Shown here one piece after another: positions 8,129 to 17,933 of a stretch of DNA of 64,000 nt; the first letter of the stretch is position 1, and every line of letters starts with the position of its first letter. The DNA comes from Nioella halotolerans (GTDB lineage Bacteria > Pseudomonadota > Alphaproteobacteria > Rhodobacterales > Rhodobacteraceae): NCBI GenBank assembly GCA_003428585.1, contig QVQC01000026.1, forward strand, positions 62,001 to 126,000. Reading direction: 5' to 3'. Under the pieces are notes generated by a model. The model ran no database searches. It was given only the letters and a program-made list of their open reading frames with translations, and was not told where the DNA came from. The translations under genes and the position numbers were made by a program.

Positions 8129-9940
8129 CTATTCCGCGGCCATCCCTTCGGTGAACTGCAGCCGTGCCAGCCGGGCGTAAAGCCCGTCGCCGGCCACCAG
8201 TTCTTCATGCGTGCCCTCTGCCACGATGCGTCCCGCCTCGAACACAACGATCCGGTCGGCCTTCTTCACCGTGGCCAGCCGGTGCGCCACGATGAGCGTC
8301 GTGCGATCCGCCGACAGTTCCGCCACCGCCTGCTGCACCGCGCGTTCGCTTTCGGCGTCGAGCGCGCTGGTCGCCTCGTCCAGAAGCAGCACCGGCGCGT
8401 CGCGCAATATCGCGCGGGCAATCGCGATACGCTGCTTCTGCCCGCCCGACAGCATGATGCCGCGCTCGCCCACGTAAGTGTCATAGCCGTCGGGCAGCGC
8501 CATCAGGAACTCGTGCGCCGCGGCGGCCTTCGCGGCGGACTCGACCTCGGCGTCGCTGGCCGCGGGGCGGCCGAAGCGGATGTTTTCGCGCGCCGACGCC
8601 GCGAAGATCACCGGGTCCTGCGGCACCAGCGCCATGGCATCGCGGAAGGTCCTGCGCTCCATCTCGCGCAGGTCCACCCCGTCGAAGGTGATACGGCCCG
8701 AGATCGGATCATAAAAGCGCAACAGAAGCTGGAAGATGGTCGACTTTCCCGCGCCGGACGGGCCGACCAGCGCCACCGTCTCCCCCGGCTGGATGGTCAG
8801 GCTGATACCGTCCAGCGCCGCCTGGTCGGGTCGGGTGGGATAATGGAATTGCACCTCCTCGAAGGCGATCGCCCCGCGCCCGTCCTGCGGCAGCGGTCGG
8901 CCACGCACCGGATCGTCGACACTGTCCTTGCCGCGCAGAAGTTCCACCAGACGCTCGGTCGCGCCGGCGGCGCGCTGCAACTCGCCCCAGATTTCCGACA
9001 GCGCGCCCACGGCGCCCGCGGTCATGATCGCGTAGATGAGGAACTGGATGAGCTCGCCGATGCTCATCGTGTCGGCGCGCACGTCGCGCGCCCCGATCCA
9101 CAATACGCCCACCACGCCCGAGAAGATCAACGTGATGACGATCACCGTCATCGCGGCGCGGGTCAGGATACGCGTCTTGGCGGCGTCAAAGCTTTGCTCG
9201 GTCACCCGATCGAACTCGCCCGCCGTCGGCCCCTCGTTGGTGAAGGCCTGCACCGTCTGCACCGACGAAAGCGCCTCCGACGCCTTGCCTGAGCTTTCGG
9301 CGATCCAGTCCTGATTGGTGCGGCTGAGCACCCTGAGCCGCCGCCCCAGCACCACGATCGGCACGACCACCGCCGGCACGATCAGCAACACGAGGCCCGT
9401 CAGCTTGGGCGAGGAAATCAGCATCATGCCAAGCCCACCAAGGAAGATCAGCGCGTTCCGGAGGGCAATGGAAATCGACGAGCCGATCACCGACAGGATG
9501 AGCGTGGTATCGGTGGTGATGCGACTGAGCACCTCGCCGGTCATGATCCGCTCGAAGAAGGCGGGGCTCATGGTGATCATGCGGTCGAAAACGGATTTGC
9601 GGATATCGGCGATCACCCGTTCACCAAGCCGCGTCACGAGGTAATAGCGCAGCCCCGTGCCAAGCGCGAGAAGCCCTGCCAGCCCCAGCGCAGCAAGGAA
9701 ATACTTGTCGAGCAGCGCCACCGTTTCGGTTTCGAACCCGTCGACCACGCGCCGCACTGCCAGCGGGATCGTCAGCGAGACCGACGCGGTCAGGACAAGG
9801 GCCGCCAAGGCGCTTAACAACAGGCCGCGATAGGGCCGCATGTAGGGCCAGAGCGCGCTCAGCGAGCCGATCTTGCGGGATTTCCCCCGGTCCTGTTCGG
9901 CGCTTGCGGGCTGCGGCGGCTTGGTCTGGCTGTCGGACAT
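8129..9940 (-). CDS. ABC transporter, fused permease and ATPase (exporter type)
   Basis: This 603-residue half-transporter has an N-terminal six-helix transmembrane domain (about residues 30-320) followed by an ATPase domain with Walker A (GPSGAGKST), signature (LSGGQKQRIAIARAI) and Walker B (VLLLDEATSALD). It resembles the MsbA/lipid or multidrug family and should work as a homodimer in the inner membrane. The start at 9940 gives a plausible hydrophilic N-terminus (MSDSQTKPPQ); the open frame continues upstream with arginine-rich non-family sequence. The neighbouring acyl-CoA synthetase hints at a lipid-linked role, but this is only positional. Substrate unknown. Confidence 0.88.
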   Translation of the reverse strand: MSDSQTKPPQPASAEQDRGKSRKIGSLSALWPYMRPYRGLLLSALAALVLTASVSLTIPLAVRRVVDGFETETVALLDKYFLAALGLAGLLALGTGLRYYLVTRLGERVIADIRKSVFDRMITMSPAFFERIMTGEVLSRITTDTTLILSVIGSSISIALRNALIFLGGLGMMLISSPKLTGLVLLIVPAVVVPIVVLGRRLRVLSRTNQDWIAESSGKASEALSSVQTVQAFTNEGPTAGEFDRVTEQSFDAAKTRILTRAAMTVIVITLIFSGVVGVLWIGARDVRADTMSIGELIQFLIYAIMTAGAVGALSEIWGELQRAAGATERLVELLRGKDSVDDPVRGRPLPQDGRGAIAFEEVQFHYPTRPDQAALDGISLTIQPGETVALVGPSGAGKSTIFQLLLRFYDPISGRITFDGVDLREMERRTFRDAMALVPQDPVIFAASARENIRFGRPAASDAEVESAAKAAAAHEFLMALPDGYDTYVGERGIMLSGGQKQRIAIARAILRDAPVLLLDEATSALDAESERAVQQAVAELSADRTTLIVAHRLATVKKADRIVVFEAGRIVAEGTHEELVAGDGLYARLARLQFTEGMAAE

Positions 9941-10128
9941 TGGGCGTTCCGGTCCTCGTTTCGGCTGCAAAGGGGATAAAGCGCGGCGCGCCCCGCCGCA
10001 AGGCCCGGGGCGCAGTGTCACGCTTGCGCGGGCGCCCGCCCAGCGGCGGCGCCGCCTGTTGACCGGACTCGCCGGATCATCCATCCTCGTCCCAGCCTCG
10101 AGTTGCCACTATGAAGGAGGAGACGAAT

Positions 10129-10311
10129 ATGGGGACCAGTGAACTCATTCAGTATGCGCAAGCGCTTTACAACGCGCATGGTGACAAGGCCGAGGCCGAA
10201 GCGGCCCAGAAGGTCGTCGCCGCCGAGGAGGCGGGCGATCAGGACGAGGCGGAAAAGTGGCGCCTCATCCGCGGCCATATCAAGGAATTGCGCGGCCCGA
10301 AGGTGACCTGA
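10129..10311 (+). CDS. Small conserved-type acidic protein, 60 residues
   Basis: The product is a soluble 60-residue protein rich in Ala and Glu with alternating heptad-like charge (MGTSELIQYAQALYNAHGDK onward), predicted mainly helical. I choose the ATG at 10129 because AAGGAGGAG lies at the ideal distance in front; the in-frame ATG at 10111 contains that ribosome site and would be wrong. It is divergent from the ABC exporter and convergent with the amidotransferase-type gene. I do not recognise a function. Its strong ribosome site and coding character indicate a real, well-expressed gene. Confidence 0.75.
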   Translation: MGTSELIQYAQALYNAHGDKAEAEAAQKVVAAEEAGDQDEAEKWRLIRGHIKELRGPKVT

Positions 10312-10333
10312 CGGCCAGTTGACGCGGCGCGGC

Positions 10334-11113
10334 TCAGGCCACGTCCATCACCGACAGGGCGCGCTTGCCCCCGGCCCAGGCCCGCGCGGCGCGCCCGAAC
10401 GCCGCGAACAGGGGGCGGGAAACCGGGTCCTCGGCGGCGCGGTATTCCGGGTGCCATTGCACCGACAAGGTAAAGCCCGGCGCGTCGTTGACGTAGATCG
10501 CTTCCGCCGTTCCATCCTCGGCCCAGCCATCCACCACCACCCGCGCCCCGGCAGTCTTGATCCCCTGCCCGTGCAGCGTGTTGGTCATCACCTCGCGCGC
10601 GCCCATCAGCCGGTGGAACGGCCCGCCCTCGGTAAAGCTGACCCGATGGCGCAGGGCGAACTTCTCCTCCAGCGTGCCATCGGGCGGCATCCGGTGGTTC
10701 ATGCGCCCTGGTAAATCCCGGATCTCGGGGTGCAGCGTACCGCCCATGGCGACGTTGACCTCCTGGAATCCGCGGCACACGCCAAGGATCGGCTGGCCCC
10801 GGTCGACGCAGGCCCGGATCAGCGGCAGGCTGACCGCGTCGCGGCAGCGATCGAAGGCGCCATGCGCCTCGGTCGGGTCCTCGCCGTATTCCTCAGGGTG
10901 CACGTTGGGTCGGCCGCCGGTAAAGAGGAAGCCGTCGAAAATCTCCAGCAATTCCGCCGTGGAGGCATAGCGCGGGTCCGCCGGGATCAGCAGCGGCACG
11001 CAATCGGCGACCTCGGCCACCGCCTCGGAATTCATGGTACCGCCGGCATGGGTGGGATACTGGTCGTTGATCAGGTGGTGGTTGCCGATGATACCGATAA
11101 CGGGCCTGCGCAT
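10334..11113 (-). CDS. Gamma-glutamyl-gamma-aminobutyrate hydrolase family protein (peptidase C26)
   Basis: This 259-residue class I glutamine-amidotransferase-like hydrolase has its nucleophile in GVCRGF (Cys113) and the His/Glu pair in WHPEY (His221, Glu223). The overall pattern matches PuuD, which releases GABA from gamma-glutamyl-GABA in putrescine catabolism. No other puu genes are visible, so the substrate may be another gamma-glutamyl amide. The start at 11113 gives the standard MRRPVIGIIG N-terminus. It is a single-gene unit converging with the 60-residue gene. Confidence 0.85.
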   Translation of the reverse strand: MRRPVIGIIGNHHLINDQYPTHAGGTMNSEAVAEVADCVPLLIPADPRYASTAELLEIFDGFLFTGGRPNVHPEEYGEDPTEAHGAFDRCRDAVSLPLIRACVDRGQPILGVCRGFQEVNVAMGGTLHPEIRDLPGRMNHRMPPDGTLEEKFALRHRVSFTEGGPFHRLMGAREVMTNTLHGQGIKTAGARVVVDGWAEDGTAEAIYVNDAPGFTLSVQWHPEYRAAEDPVSRPLFAAFGRAARAWAGGKRALSVMDVA

Positions 11114-11242
11114 GGGAACCTCTTTTTCCACGGTCCCCAAGCATATACGTCCCGGCGGGGCACAAGAAAAGAAGCGCCCGCGCACAATGCGCCGCACACC
11201 TGTGCACGGCCTTGAAATCGGGCACCCGTGCCCAACGATGCG

Positions 11243-11665
11243 TCAGGCGACAGCCGTCAACCCTGCCGCCTCGATCCCGGCAACCGCCACCGCCGCATCA
11301 TTGTCCGAGGTATCGCCGGTCACGCCCACGGCGCCGAGGATCACGCCGCCCGCATCGCGGACAAGAACGCCGCCCGGCACCGGAACCACCTTGCCGTCGA
11401 ACGTCCCGTTCATCGCGGCCATGAAATAGGCCTGGTCCTCGGCCCGCGCCATCTGCGCGCTGCCCGGCATACCCAGCATCACCGCGCCATAGGCCTTGCC
11501 GCGCGCGATCTCGAAGCGGCCGGGGCTGGCGCCATCCTCGCGCTCAAAGGCCAGAAGATGGCCGCCGGCGTCCAGAATCGCCACCGATAGCGGCTTTAAC
11601 CCCATCTCTCGACCGGTCGCGCGCGCCGCCGCCACCATCGTCCTTGCCTGATCCAGCGTGATCAT
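11243..11665 (-). CDS. glcG: GlcG/HbpS family haem-binding-type protein
   Basis: This 140-residue protein belongs to the GlcG/DUF336 family (LDAGGHLLAFEREDGA, FMAAMNGTF, GGVLVRDAGG). Family members are linked to glycolate utilisation or to haem/corrinoid binding; the biochemical role of GlcG is unsettled. It lies 116 bp downstream of malate synthase G on the same strand, mirroring the glcG-glcB neighbourhood of enterobacteria, which supports the name. I prefer the ATG at 11665 with GGGAG in front over the GTG at 11674. Without glcDEF beside it, the glycolate link is only suggestive. Confidence 0.8.
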   Translation of the reverse strand: MITLDQARTMVAAARATGREMGLKPLSVAILDAGGHLLAFEREDGASPGRFEIARGKAYGAVMLGMPGSAQMARAEDQAYFMAAMNGTFDGKVVPVPGGVLVRDAGGVILGAVGVTGDTSDNDAAVAVAGIEAAGLTAVA

Positions 11666-11781
11666 CCCGTTCACTCCCGATTAACGTTAACGGCGCGTCC
11701 GCCTCTGCCAAGGGAACCCCGGATGCGCCGTCTTCTTGGTCCAAATACGCAAATCCCGGCGCCCGCCACCCGGCGGCGCGC

Positions 11782-13878
11782 TCAGGCCGACGCCTTCCAT
11801 TCCAGCCGCCGCCGATGCAGCACCGGCTCGGTATAGCCGGAAGGTTGCACCCGCCCCTCGAACACAAGGTCGCAAGCCGCCCTGAAGGCAACCCCGTCAA
11901 AGCCCGGCGCCATCGGCCGATAGGCCGGATCGCTCGCGTTCTGACGGTCCACGACAGCCGCCATCTTCTTCATCGCCGCCATCACCCGCGCCGCGTCCAC
12001 CACCCCATGATGCAGCCAGTTGGCCAGGGCCTGGCTGGAGATCCGGCAGGTCGCGCGATCCTCCATCAATTGCACGTCGTTGATATCGGGCACCTTGGAA
12101 CAGCCAACGCCCTGATCGACCCAGCGCACCACGTAGCCGAGGATGCCCTGCGCATTGTTCTCGATCTCGCGCGTGACCGCGTCATCGGACAGGTTGCGCC
12201 CGTCCATCACCGGGATGGTCAGCAGATCCTCCAGCGTGCCGCGCGGCCCGCCTGCCTTGATCTCGCCCTGCCGCGCCAGCACGTCCACCTCGTGGTAATG
12301 CGTCGCGTGCAGCGTGGCGGCCGTGGGGGACGGCACCCAAGCGCAATTGGCCCCGGACCGGGGATGGCCGATCTTGGCCTCCAGCATGTCGGCCATCAGG
12401 TCGGGCATCGCCCACATCCCCTTGCCGATCTGCGCCTTGCCCCGAAGCCCGCAGGCCAGCCCGATATCCACGTTGCGATCCTCGTAGGCGGCGATCCACG
12501 GTGTCGATTTCATCTCGCCCTTGGGCAGCATCGGCCCGGCTTCCATGCTGGTATGGATCTCGTCGCCGGTGCGGTCGAGGAATCCGGTATTGATGAAGGC
12601 CACGCGATGCGTTGCCGCCCGGATGCATTCCTTGAGGTTGACGGAAGTGCGCCGCTCCTCGTCCATGATACCCAGCTTGACGGTGTATCGCGGCAGGCCG
12701 AGCGCGGCTTCGACCCGGCCAAAAATCTCATCCGCGAAGGCCACTTCCTCGGGCCCGTGCATCTTGGGTTTCACGACATAGACAGACCCGGTGAGAGAAT
12801 TGCCGCCCCCCTTGCGAAGGTCATGCATGGCGATCAAAGTGGTTACCATCGCATCCATCAGCCCCTCGCCGGCCTCGTTGCCGTCGCGGTCCAGGATCGC
12901 GGGATTGGTCATCAGGTGGCCCACGTTGCGCACCAGCATCAGCGACCGACCCTTGAGCGTCAGCGTCTCGCCGGTCGGCGTTCGCAGCATCAGATCGGGG
13001 TTCAGCGTGCGCGTAGACGTCTTGCCGTCCTTCGCCACCTCTTCGGTCAGGTCGCCTTTCATCAGGCCAAGCCAATTGCCATAGGCCAGCACCTTGTCCT
13101 CGGCATCGACGGTGGCGACGGAATCCTCGCAATCCATGATCGTGGACATCGCCGATTCAAGGATCACGTCGGCGATCCCCGCCGGGTCGGATTGGCCGAT
13201 CTCGCTGGCCGTGTCCACTTTAACAATGATATGCAATCCATTGTTCTTGAACACATAGCCAGCTTCATCCTCGGTTTTTCCAAGATAGGCGGCATGGTCC
13301 GTCAGCGCGTCCATATCCGTCACCGCCTGCCAGCCACCCGCGATCGGCACAGCCTTGTCGAGGAAGCCCTTGGCCCAAGCGATCACCCGCGCGCCGCGTG
13401 CCGGGTCATAGCCCTTGCCCGCGGGCAGGTCGCCAAGCGCGTCGGTGCCGTAAAGCGCGTCGTACAGGCTGCCCCAGCGGGCATTGGCGGCGTTGAGCGC
13501 AAAGCGCGCGTTCGTGATCGGCACCACCAGCTGCGGCCCCGGCACATGGGCGATCTCGGGGTCGGTTTCCGGGGTCTCGATCTCGAAATCCGCACCCTCG
13601 GGCACGAGGTAGCCAATCTCTTCGAGAAAGGCCCGGTACGCCTTGGCGTCATGCGGATGGCCGGCCCGTGCCTTGTGCCAGTCGTCGATCCGCGCCTGCA
13701 TCTCCTCGCGCCGGGTCAGCAGCGCGCGGTTCCGCGGCCCGAGGTCATGCACGATATCCGACAGGCCCTTCCAGAACGCCGCCACCTCGACCCCGCTGCC
13801 GGGCAGCGCCTGCACCTCCATGAACGCGACCAACCGGTCGTCAACCTGAAGCCCTTGCCGTTCGCTGCGCGTACCCAT
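11782..13878 (-). CDS. glcB: Malate synthase G
   Basis: This 698-residue monomeric malate synthase condenses glyoxylate with acetyl-CoA to malate in the cytoplasm. The N-terminus ([20 protein letters not shown]) and the TIM-barrel segment [15 protein letters not shown], containing the acidic metal-binding region, match isoform G; the length is near the usual 720. The ATG at 13878 follows AGGAGGG. The open frame runs upstream to about 14571 but that part is antisense to the photolyase and not coding. GlcG is encoded downstream. No isocitrate lyase is in the window, so the glyoxylate may come from glycolate, purines, or an ethylmalonyl-CoA-type route (inference). Confidence 0.95.
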   Translation of the reverse strand: MGTRSERQGLQVDDRLVAFMEVQALPGSGVEVAAFWKGLSDIVHDLGPRNRALLTRREEMQARIDDWHKARAGHPHDAKAYRAFLEEIGYLVPEGADFEIETPETDPEIAHVPGPQLVVPITNARFALNAANARWGSLYDALYGTDALGDLPAGKGYDPARGARVIAWAKGFLDKAVPIAGGWQAVTDMDALTDHAAYLGKTEDEAGYVFKNNGLHIIVKVDTASEIGQSDPAGIADVILESAMSTIMDCEDSVATVDAEDKVLAYGNWLGLMKGDLTEEVAKDGKTSTRTLNPDLMLRTPTGETLTLKGRSLMLVRNVGHLMTNPAILDRDGNEAGEGLMDAMVTTLIAMHDLRKGGGNSLTGSVYVVKPKMHGPEEVAFADEIFGRVEAALGLPRYTVKLGIMDEERRTSVNLKECIRAATHRVAFINTGFLDRTGDEIHTSMEAGPMLPKGEMKSTPWIAAYEDRNVDIGLACGLRGKAQIGKGMWAMPDLMADMLEAKIGHPRSGANCAWVPSPTAATLHATHYHEVDVLARQGEIKAGGPRGTLEDLLTIPVMDGRNLSDDAVTREIENNAQGILGYVVRWVDQGVGCSKVPDINDVQLMEDRATCRISSQALANWLHHGVVDAARVMAAMKKMAAVVDRQNASDPAYRPMAPGFDGVAFRAACDLVFEGRVQPSGYTEPVLHRRRLEWKASA

Positions 13879-13997
13879 GACCCTGCCCTCCTGAAGTTTT
13901 CCGGCTTCGTACACCATCGCATGCCGCTGCCCCGATGTAGGCCGAAAGTTTCCGATGGGCAACACAAGGCGAGCAGGGAAACCCGCGAAAAGAACCT

Positions 13998-15485
13998 TCA
14001 GGAAAAGAATGAAAGCTGTTCGGGCGTCTTCGCGGTTTTCCGGGCGCGCCCGGGACGCGGCGCGGCGTGGCGGGCCAGCAGCCTGTCGCGTTCCTCGCGA
14101 AAGCCATCCTGCCCGCGCACCGCCCAGACCCTCGCGCGCGCCGTGCGGGCGGCTTTCATCGGGTCGACCACCGGCGCCGGGTAGCCATGGCCGAGGAACC
14201 GCCCCGCGCCGCCCCAGTCCCAGGGGCTGTGCAGATGCGCATCCGGCACCGGCCGCAGTTCCGGCACCCAGTGGCGCACGAAGCGCCCCTCCGGGTCCTG
14301 ATCCAGCCCCTGTTTCACCGGGTTGTAGATGCGCGGTGTGTTCATGCCCGTCGTGCCCGATTGCATCTGCACCTGTGGCCAGTGGATGCCGGGCTCGTAA
14401 TCGGTGAAGAGCCGCGCAAGGTGCGCGCCCGTTTGCCGCCAGTCCAGCCACAAGTGGTAGCTTGCCACCGCCATCAGCATCGCGCGCATCCTGAAATTGA
14501 TCCAGCCGGTATGGATCAACTGGCGCATGCAGGCATCCACGAAGGGCAGCCCGGTTTCGCCCGATTGCCACGCTTGCAGCCGGGCGGCGTCGCTTTCGGC
14601 CGGGCGCAGCCCCTCATAGGCGGCGTGCAGGCAGCGGGTCTCGATCTCTGGCTGTGATTCCAGCTTCTGCATGAAGTGATCGCGCCAGGCGAGGCGCGAG
14701 GCAAACCCCTTGAGGGCGCGCTTCGGCGCGTCCACTTGCCGGCGGCGCGCCTCCAGCGCCTGCACGACCGCGCGCGGCGACAGCGTGCCGTGGGCCAGAT
14801 GCGGCGACAGGCGGGAACAGGCACTTGGTGCCGAGAGCGGCGAGGACATGCCCCACAGATAGCCCGTGGCCCGCTCGTCGAGGAAACGCATCAGCAGATC
14901 CTGCCCGCGCACGCCACCGCCTTTCTGCCGTCCCGGACAGGGATCGAACCCCAAGGCCAGATCGCTGGCATCGGGGATCGGCCCGGGATCCAGCCCGTGC
15001 GGCGGAAGGGCGTCGGGCGTCACCGCCACCTCCGCTCGCATCTCCTTGTCGCGCCGCGCCTGCCAGCCGCGCCGGTGCGTCAACCCACGCGCGATACCGG
15101 GCTGCGGCAGTTCGCGCCACGCCACGCCGTTGTCGCGCGCCCAGTCCGTCACCCGTCGGTCACGCGCGAAAGTCCACAGGTTGCCGGTTTCCTCGTGGCT
15201 GATCAGTCGGGCCGCGCCATGTTCCGCGCGCAGCGCCTCCAGCACCGTTACCGCCTCGCCCATGCGCACCAACAGGGGCGCGCCGAGACGCGCCAGCTCC
15301 TCGCGCAGCCCGGCAAGGCATTCGGCGATGAAGCGCCATTGACGGGCAGACCGGTCAGGCTGCGCCCATTCCTCCGGGTCCGCGATGTAAAGCGGCAGCA
15401 CCACACCGCCGCCAGCCGCGGCAAGCGCCAGCGCCGGGCTGTCCGCAACCCGCAAATCCCGTTTGAACCAGAGAATCGTGATCAT
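13998..15485 (-). CDS. Cryptochrome/deoxyribodipyrimidine photolyase family protein
   Basis: This 495-residue flavoprotein has an N-terminal antenna-binding photolyase domain ([16 protein letters not shown] at residue 3 onward) and a C-terminal FAD domain with [19 protein letters not shown] and the [14 protein letters not shown] region. It would repair UV-induced pyrimidine dimers using light, although members of this subfamily are not all characterised. The C-terminus ends in TPEQLSFFS after a basic stretch. The start at 15485 gives MITILWFKR; ten bases upstream is a perfect alphaproteobacterial SOS box (15496-15510). It lies 116 bp after pgi and 119 bp before glcB, apparently its own unit. 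Confidence 0.9.
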   Translation of the reverse strand: MITILWFKRDLRVADSPALALAAAGGGVVLPLYIADPEEWAQPDRSARQWRFIAECLAGLREELARLGAPLLVRMGEAVTVLEALRAEHGAARLISHEETGNLWTFARDRRVTDWARDNGVAWRELPQPGIARGLTHRRGWQARRDKEMRAEVAVTPDALPPHGLDPGPIPDASDLALGFDPCPGRQKGGGVRGQDLLMRFLDERATGYLWGMSSPLSAPSACSRLSPHLAHGTLSPRAVVQALEARRRQVDAPKRALKGFASRLAWRDHFMQKLESQPEIETRCLHAAYEGLRPAESDAARLQAWQSGETGLPFVDACMRQLIHTGWINFRMRAMLMAVASYHLWLDWRQTGAHLARLFTDYEPGIHWPQVQMQSGTTGMNTPRIYNPVKQGLDQDPEGRFVRHWVPELRPVPDAHLHSPWDWGGAGRFLGHGYPAPVVDPMKAARTARARVWAVRGQDGFREERDRLLARHAAPRPGRARKTAKTPEQLSFFS

Positions 15486-15495
15486 GCCAAGATGA

Positions 15496-15510
15496 GAACA
15501 CAGAGTGAAC
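15496..15510 (-). promoter_or_regulatory. LexA SOS box (GTTC-N7-GTTC) at the photolyase gene
   Basis: On the minus strand the sequence reads GTTC ACTCTGT GTTC, an exact match to the direct-repeat SOS box GTTC-N7-GTTC bound by LexA in Rhodobacterales and other Alphaproteobacteria. It ends 10 bases before the photolyase start codon, so bound LexA would block initiation or early elongation. It predicts DNA-damage induction of the photolyase. Confidence 0.7.
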
Positions 15511-15601
15511 ATGAGTGGAAGGGCCCACGGCTACCGCCATGGAAATAGCGCCCGACCGCGCCCTGTCGATTGGTCTGCCCTCTGGCGCCAGGGTGCGGCG
15601 A

Positions 15602-17215
15602 TCAGCCCAGCCCATTCGCCTTCGCCCAGGCCACCAGGCCGAGGGTGGAACCATCCTTGCCGGCGCCATCCGCCGCGCCGCTCAGCACCGGTTCCAGCGT
15701 CTTGGCCAGTTCCTTGCCAAGTTCCACGCCCCATTGGTCGAAGCTGTTGATGCCGAGGATCACGCCCTCGACGAAGACGCGATGTTCATAAAGCGCGATG
15801 ATCTGGCCCAGCGTGTAGGGCGTCAGCCGAGGATAGATCAGCGTGGTCGAGGGGCGGTTGCCGGGAAAGACGCGGTGGCACGCCTGCCTGTCAAGCTCCG
15901 CCCCCGTGAGGCCATTGGCGGCCATGAGTTCGCGCGCCTCCGCGACACTGCGCCCGCGCATCAGCGCCTCCGATTGCGCAAGGCAATTGGCAACCAGCAG
16001 GCGGTGGTGATGGGCGAGGTCCGGTTCATGCCCCTTGGCCGCGACAAGGAATTCGCACGGCACCACGCGGGTGCCCTGGTGGATCAGCTGGTAAAAGGCG
16101 TGCTGGCCATTGGTGCCGGGCTCACCCCAGACGATAGGGCCCGAATGCGTGGCCAGATCGGCGCCGTCCATCGACACGCGCTTGCCGTTCGATTCCATTT
16201 CCAGCTGTTGCAGGTAGGCCGGCAGGCGCAGCAGCCGCTGGTCATAGGGCAGCACCGCGCGCGTGGCGTGCCCCTGCACCTGATTGTGCCAGATGCCAAC
16301 AAGCGCAAGCACGACGGGCAGGTTGTCGGCAAGGTCCGCCTGCCGGAAATGTTGGTCCATGGCATGGCCGCCGGCGAGGAAATCGCCGAAATCCCGCGGT
16401 CCGACGGCGATCATCAGGCCAAGCCCGATCGGCCCCCACATCGAATAGCGCCCGCCGACCCAGTCGGCAAAGCCGAAGACACGCTCCGGCGCGATACCGA
16501 ACGCCGCCGTCAGGTCGGTGGCGGTGGACAGGGCCACGAACTGGTCGGCCGGGTCGGCAACGGCGCCGGCCATCCAGTCGCGGGCGGTGCGGGCATTGGT
16601 CATCGTCTCGACGGTGGTGAAGGTCTTGGAGGCGACGATAACCAGCGTGCGGGTGGGGTCGAGCCCTTGCAGCGTGTCGTGGATATGCGCGCCGTCGACA
16701 TTGGAAACGTAATGCAGCCGCGGCCCGTCATGGTAGGGGGCAAGCGCCAGCGTCCCCATCGCCGGGCCAAGGTCCGATCCGCCGATGCCGATATTGACCA
16801 CATCCGTGTAGGGCCCGCCCTGCCCCTTGACGCGCCCCTCGCGCACCCCGGTGGCGAAGGCGGCCATCCGGTCGCGGGTTTCAAAAACGTCGGGCATCAC
16901 GTCCTGACCGTTGACCATCACCGGCCCGCCCGGGGCGCGAAGCGCGGTGTGCAGCACGGCGCGCCCCTCGGTTTCGTTGATCGCCTGACCGGTGAACATC
17001 GCCTCGCGACGGGCCTCCACACCCGCCTTCGCGGCCAGTTCCAGCAGAAGCGACAACGCGCCACTGTCGATCGCGGTCTTGGAGAAATCGAACAGCAGGT
17101 CATCGGCGATGCGGCTGAACCCCCCGAACCGGTCGGGGTCGGCGGCAAAAAGCTCGGCGATGGTCCGACCGGACTTGGCGGCCTCATGCGCTTTCAGATC
17201 ATCCCAGATGGACAT
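15602..17215 (-). CDS. pgi: Glucose-6-phosphate isomerase
   Basis: This 537-residue enzyme interconverts glucose-6-phosphate and fructose-6-phosphate. Family signatures are present: [11 protein letters not shown], the VASKTFTT loop, [12 protein letters not shown] and the [18 protein letters not shown] active-site segment. AAGGAAAGG precedes the ATG at 17215. The gene follows pgl by 46 bases in a zwf-pgl-pgi operon, placing it at the branch between the oxidative pentose phosphate/Entner-Doudoroff route and upper glycolysis. In these bacteria it probably runs mainly toward glucose-6-phosphate when carbon enters as fructose-6-phosphate (inference). Confidence 0.96.
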   Translation of the reverse strand: MSIWDDLKAHEAAKSGRTIAELFAADPDRFGGFSRIADDLLFDFSKTAIDSGALSLLLELAAKAGVEARREAMFTGQAINETEGRAVLHTALRAPGGPVMVNGQDVMPDVFETRDRMAAFATGVREGRVKGQGGPYTDVVNIGIGGSDLGPAMGTLALAPYHDGPRLHYVSNVDGAHIHDTLQGLDPTRTLVIVASKTFTTVETMTNARTARDWMAGAVADPADQFVALSTATDLTAAFGIAPERVFGFADWVGGRYSMWGPIGLGLMIAVGPRDFGDFLAGGHAMDQHFRQADLADNLPVVLALVGIWHNQVQGHATRAVLPYDQRLLRLPAYLQQLEMESNGKRVSMDGADLATHSGPIVWGEPGTNGQHAFYQLIHQGTRVVPCEFLVAAKGHEPDLAHHHRLLVANCLAQSEALMRGRSVAEARELMAANGLTGAELDRQACHRVFPGNRPSTTLIYPRLTPYTLGQIIALYEHRVFVEGVILGINSFDQWGVELGKELAKTLEPVLSGAADGAGKDGSTLGLVAWAKANGLG

Positions 17216-17261
17216 GGGCGAGACCTTTCCTTGCAGGATTTCAATGGCTTGCAATGCGTCC

Positions 17262-17933
17262 TCAAGGGGCCCAGTGCACCGTGGCCCCCGACAGCACGGC
17301 GCGCACCGGGGCCTCTTCCACCGGCAGGCCCTGGGCCTTTTCCAGCGCCTCCCGCTTGGCCGCGCCGGTGATCACGATATGGGTCGACATCGCCGCCTTC
17401 AGCACCCGTGCCGAAAGCGTCACCCGCGCCTCGGGCGCGCCGCCGCCGCGCATCGGCACGAGGATCGGCGCATCGTCGGCCAATGCATCGGCCAGACGGT
17501 CGGCACCGGGAAACAGCGACGCGGTGTGCATGTCCGTCCCCATGCCCAGCAGCAACAGCGTGATCGGCAGGTGCGGCTCTATGCCCCGGGCGAGGTCGTC
17601 GAGGCAGTCTTCCGGTTCGGGCGCACCGGCATAAAGCGGCACGAACTGCGCCCGCCGCGCCTTGGAGGTCACCAGGCGTTCGAGCACCAGCCGCGTGTTG
17701 GAGCGCGGGCTGTCCGAGGGCACCCAGCGTTCATCGGACAGGAATACCGCGACCCGGTTCCAGTCGAGCGCCTGTTCGGCCATCACGTCGAAGACCGGCC
17801 CCGGCGTGCTGCCGCCGGGCACGCAGAAGCTGACCCGCTCATCCCGCCGCAATTGGGCGGCCAGTTCGCTGGTCAGCGCGTCGGCGACATCCAGAATCAT
17901 CATTTCCGAATCGGGATATTCCAAGAAGTCCAT
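17262..17933 (-). CDS. pgl: 6-phosphogluconolactonase
   Basis: This 223-residue DevB-type lactonase hydrolyses 6-phosphogluconolactone made by Zwf. Recognisable segments are [29 protein letters not shown] and [18 protein letters not shown], which form the sugar-phosphate isomerase-like fold. The ATG at 17933 shares one base with the zwf stop (TAATG), so translation is coupled to Zwf, fitting direct hand-over of the unstable lactone. The length is slightly below the usual 230-260. Confidence 0.93.
   Translation of the reverse strand: MDFLEYPDSEMMILDVADALTSELAAQLRRDERVSFCVPGGSTPGPVFDVMAEQALDWNRVAVFLSDERWVPSDSPRSNTRLVLERLVTSKARRAQFVPLYAGAPEPEDCLDDLARGIEPHLPITLLLLGMGTDMHTASLFPGADRLADALADDAPILVPMRGGGAPEARVTLSARVLKAAMSTHIVITGAAKREALEKAQGLPVEEAPVRAVLSGATVHWAP

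Noticed and set aside
11681..11690. TTAACGTTAA palindrome before glcG as a CtrA or LacI site
   Set aside because: Spacing does not fit the TTAA-N7-TTAA CtrA pattern, and a short AT palindrome alone is weak evidence.
13879..14571. Long N-terminal extension of malate synthase G
   Set aside because: It runs antisense-out-of-frame through the photolyase gene with no family resemblance, while the ATG at 13878 has a good ribosome site and the normal N-terminus.
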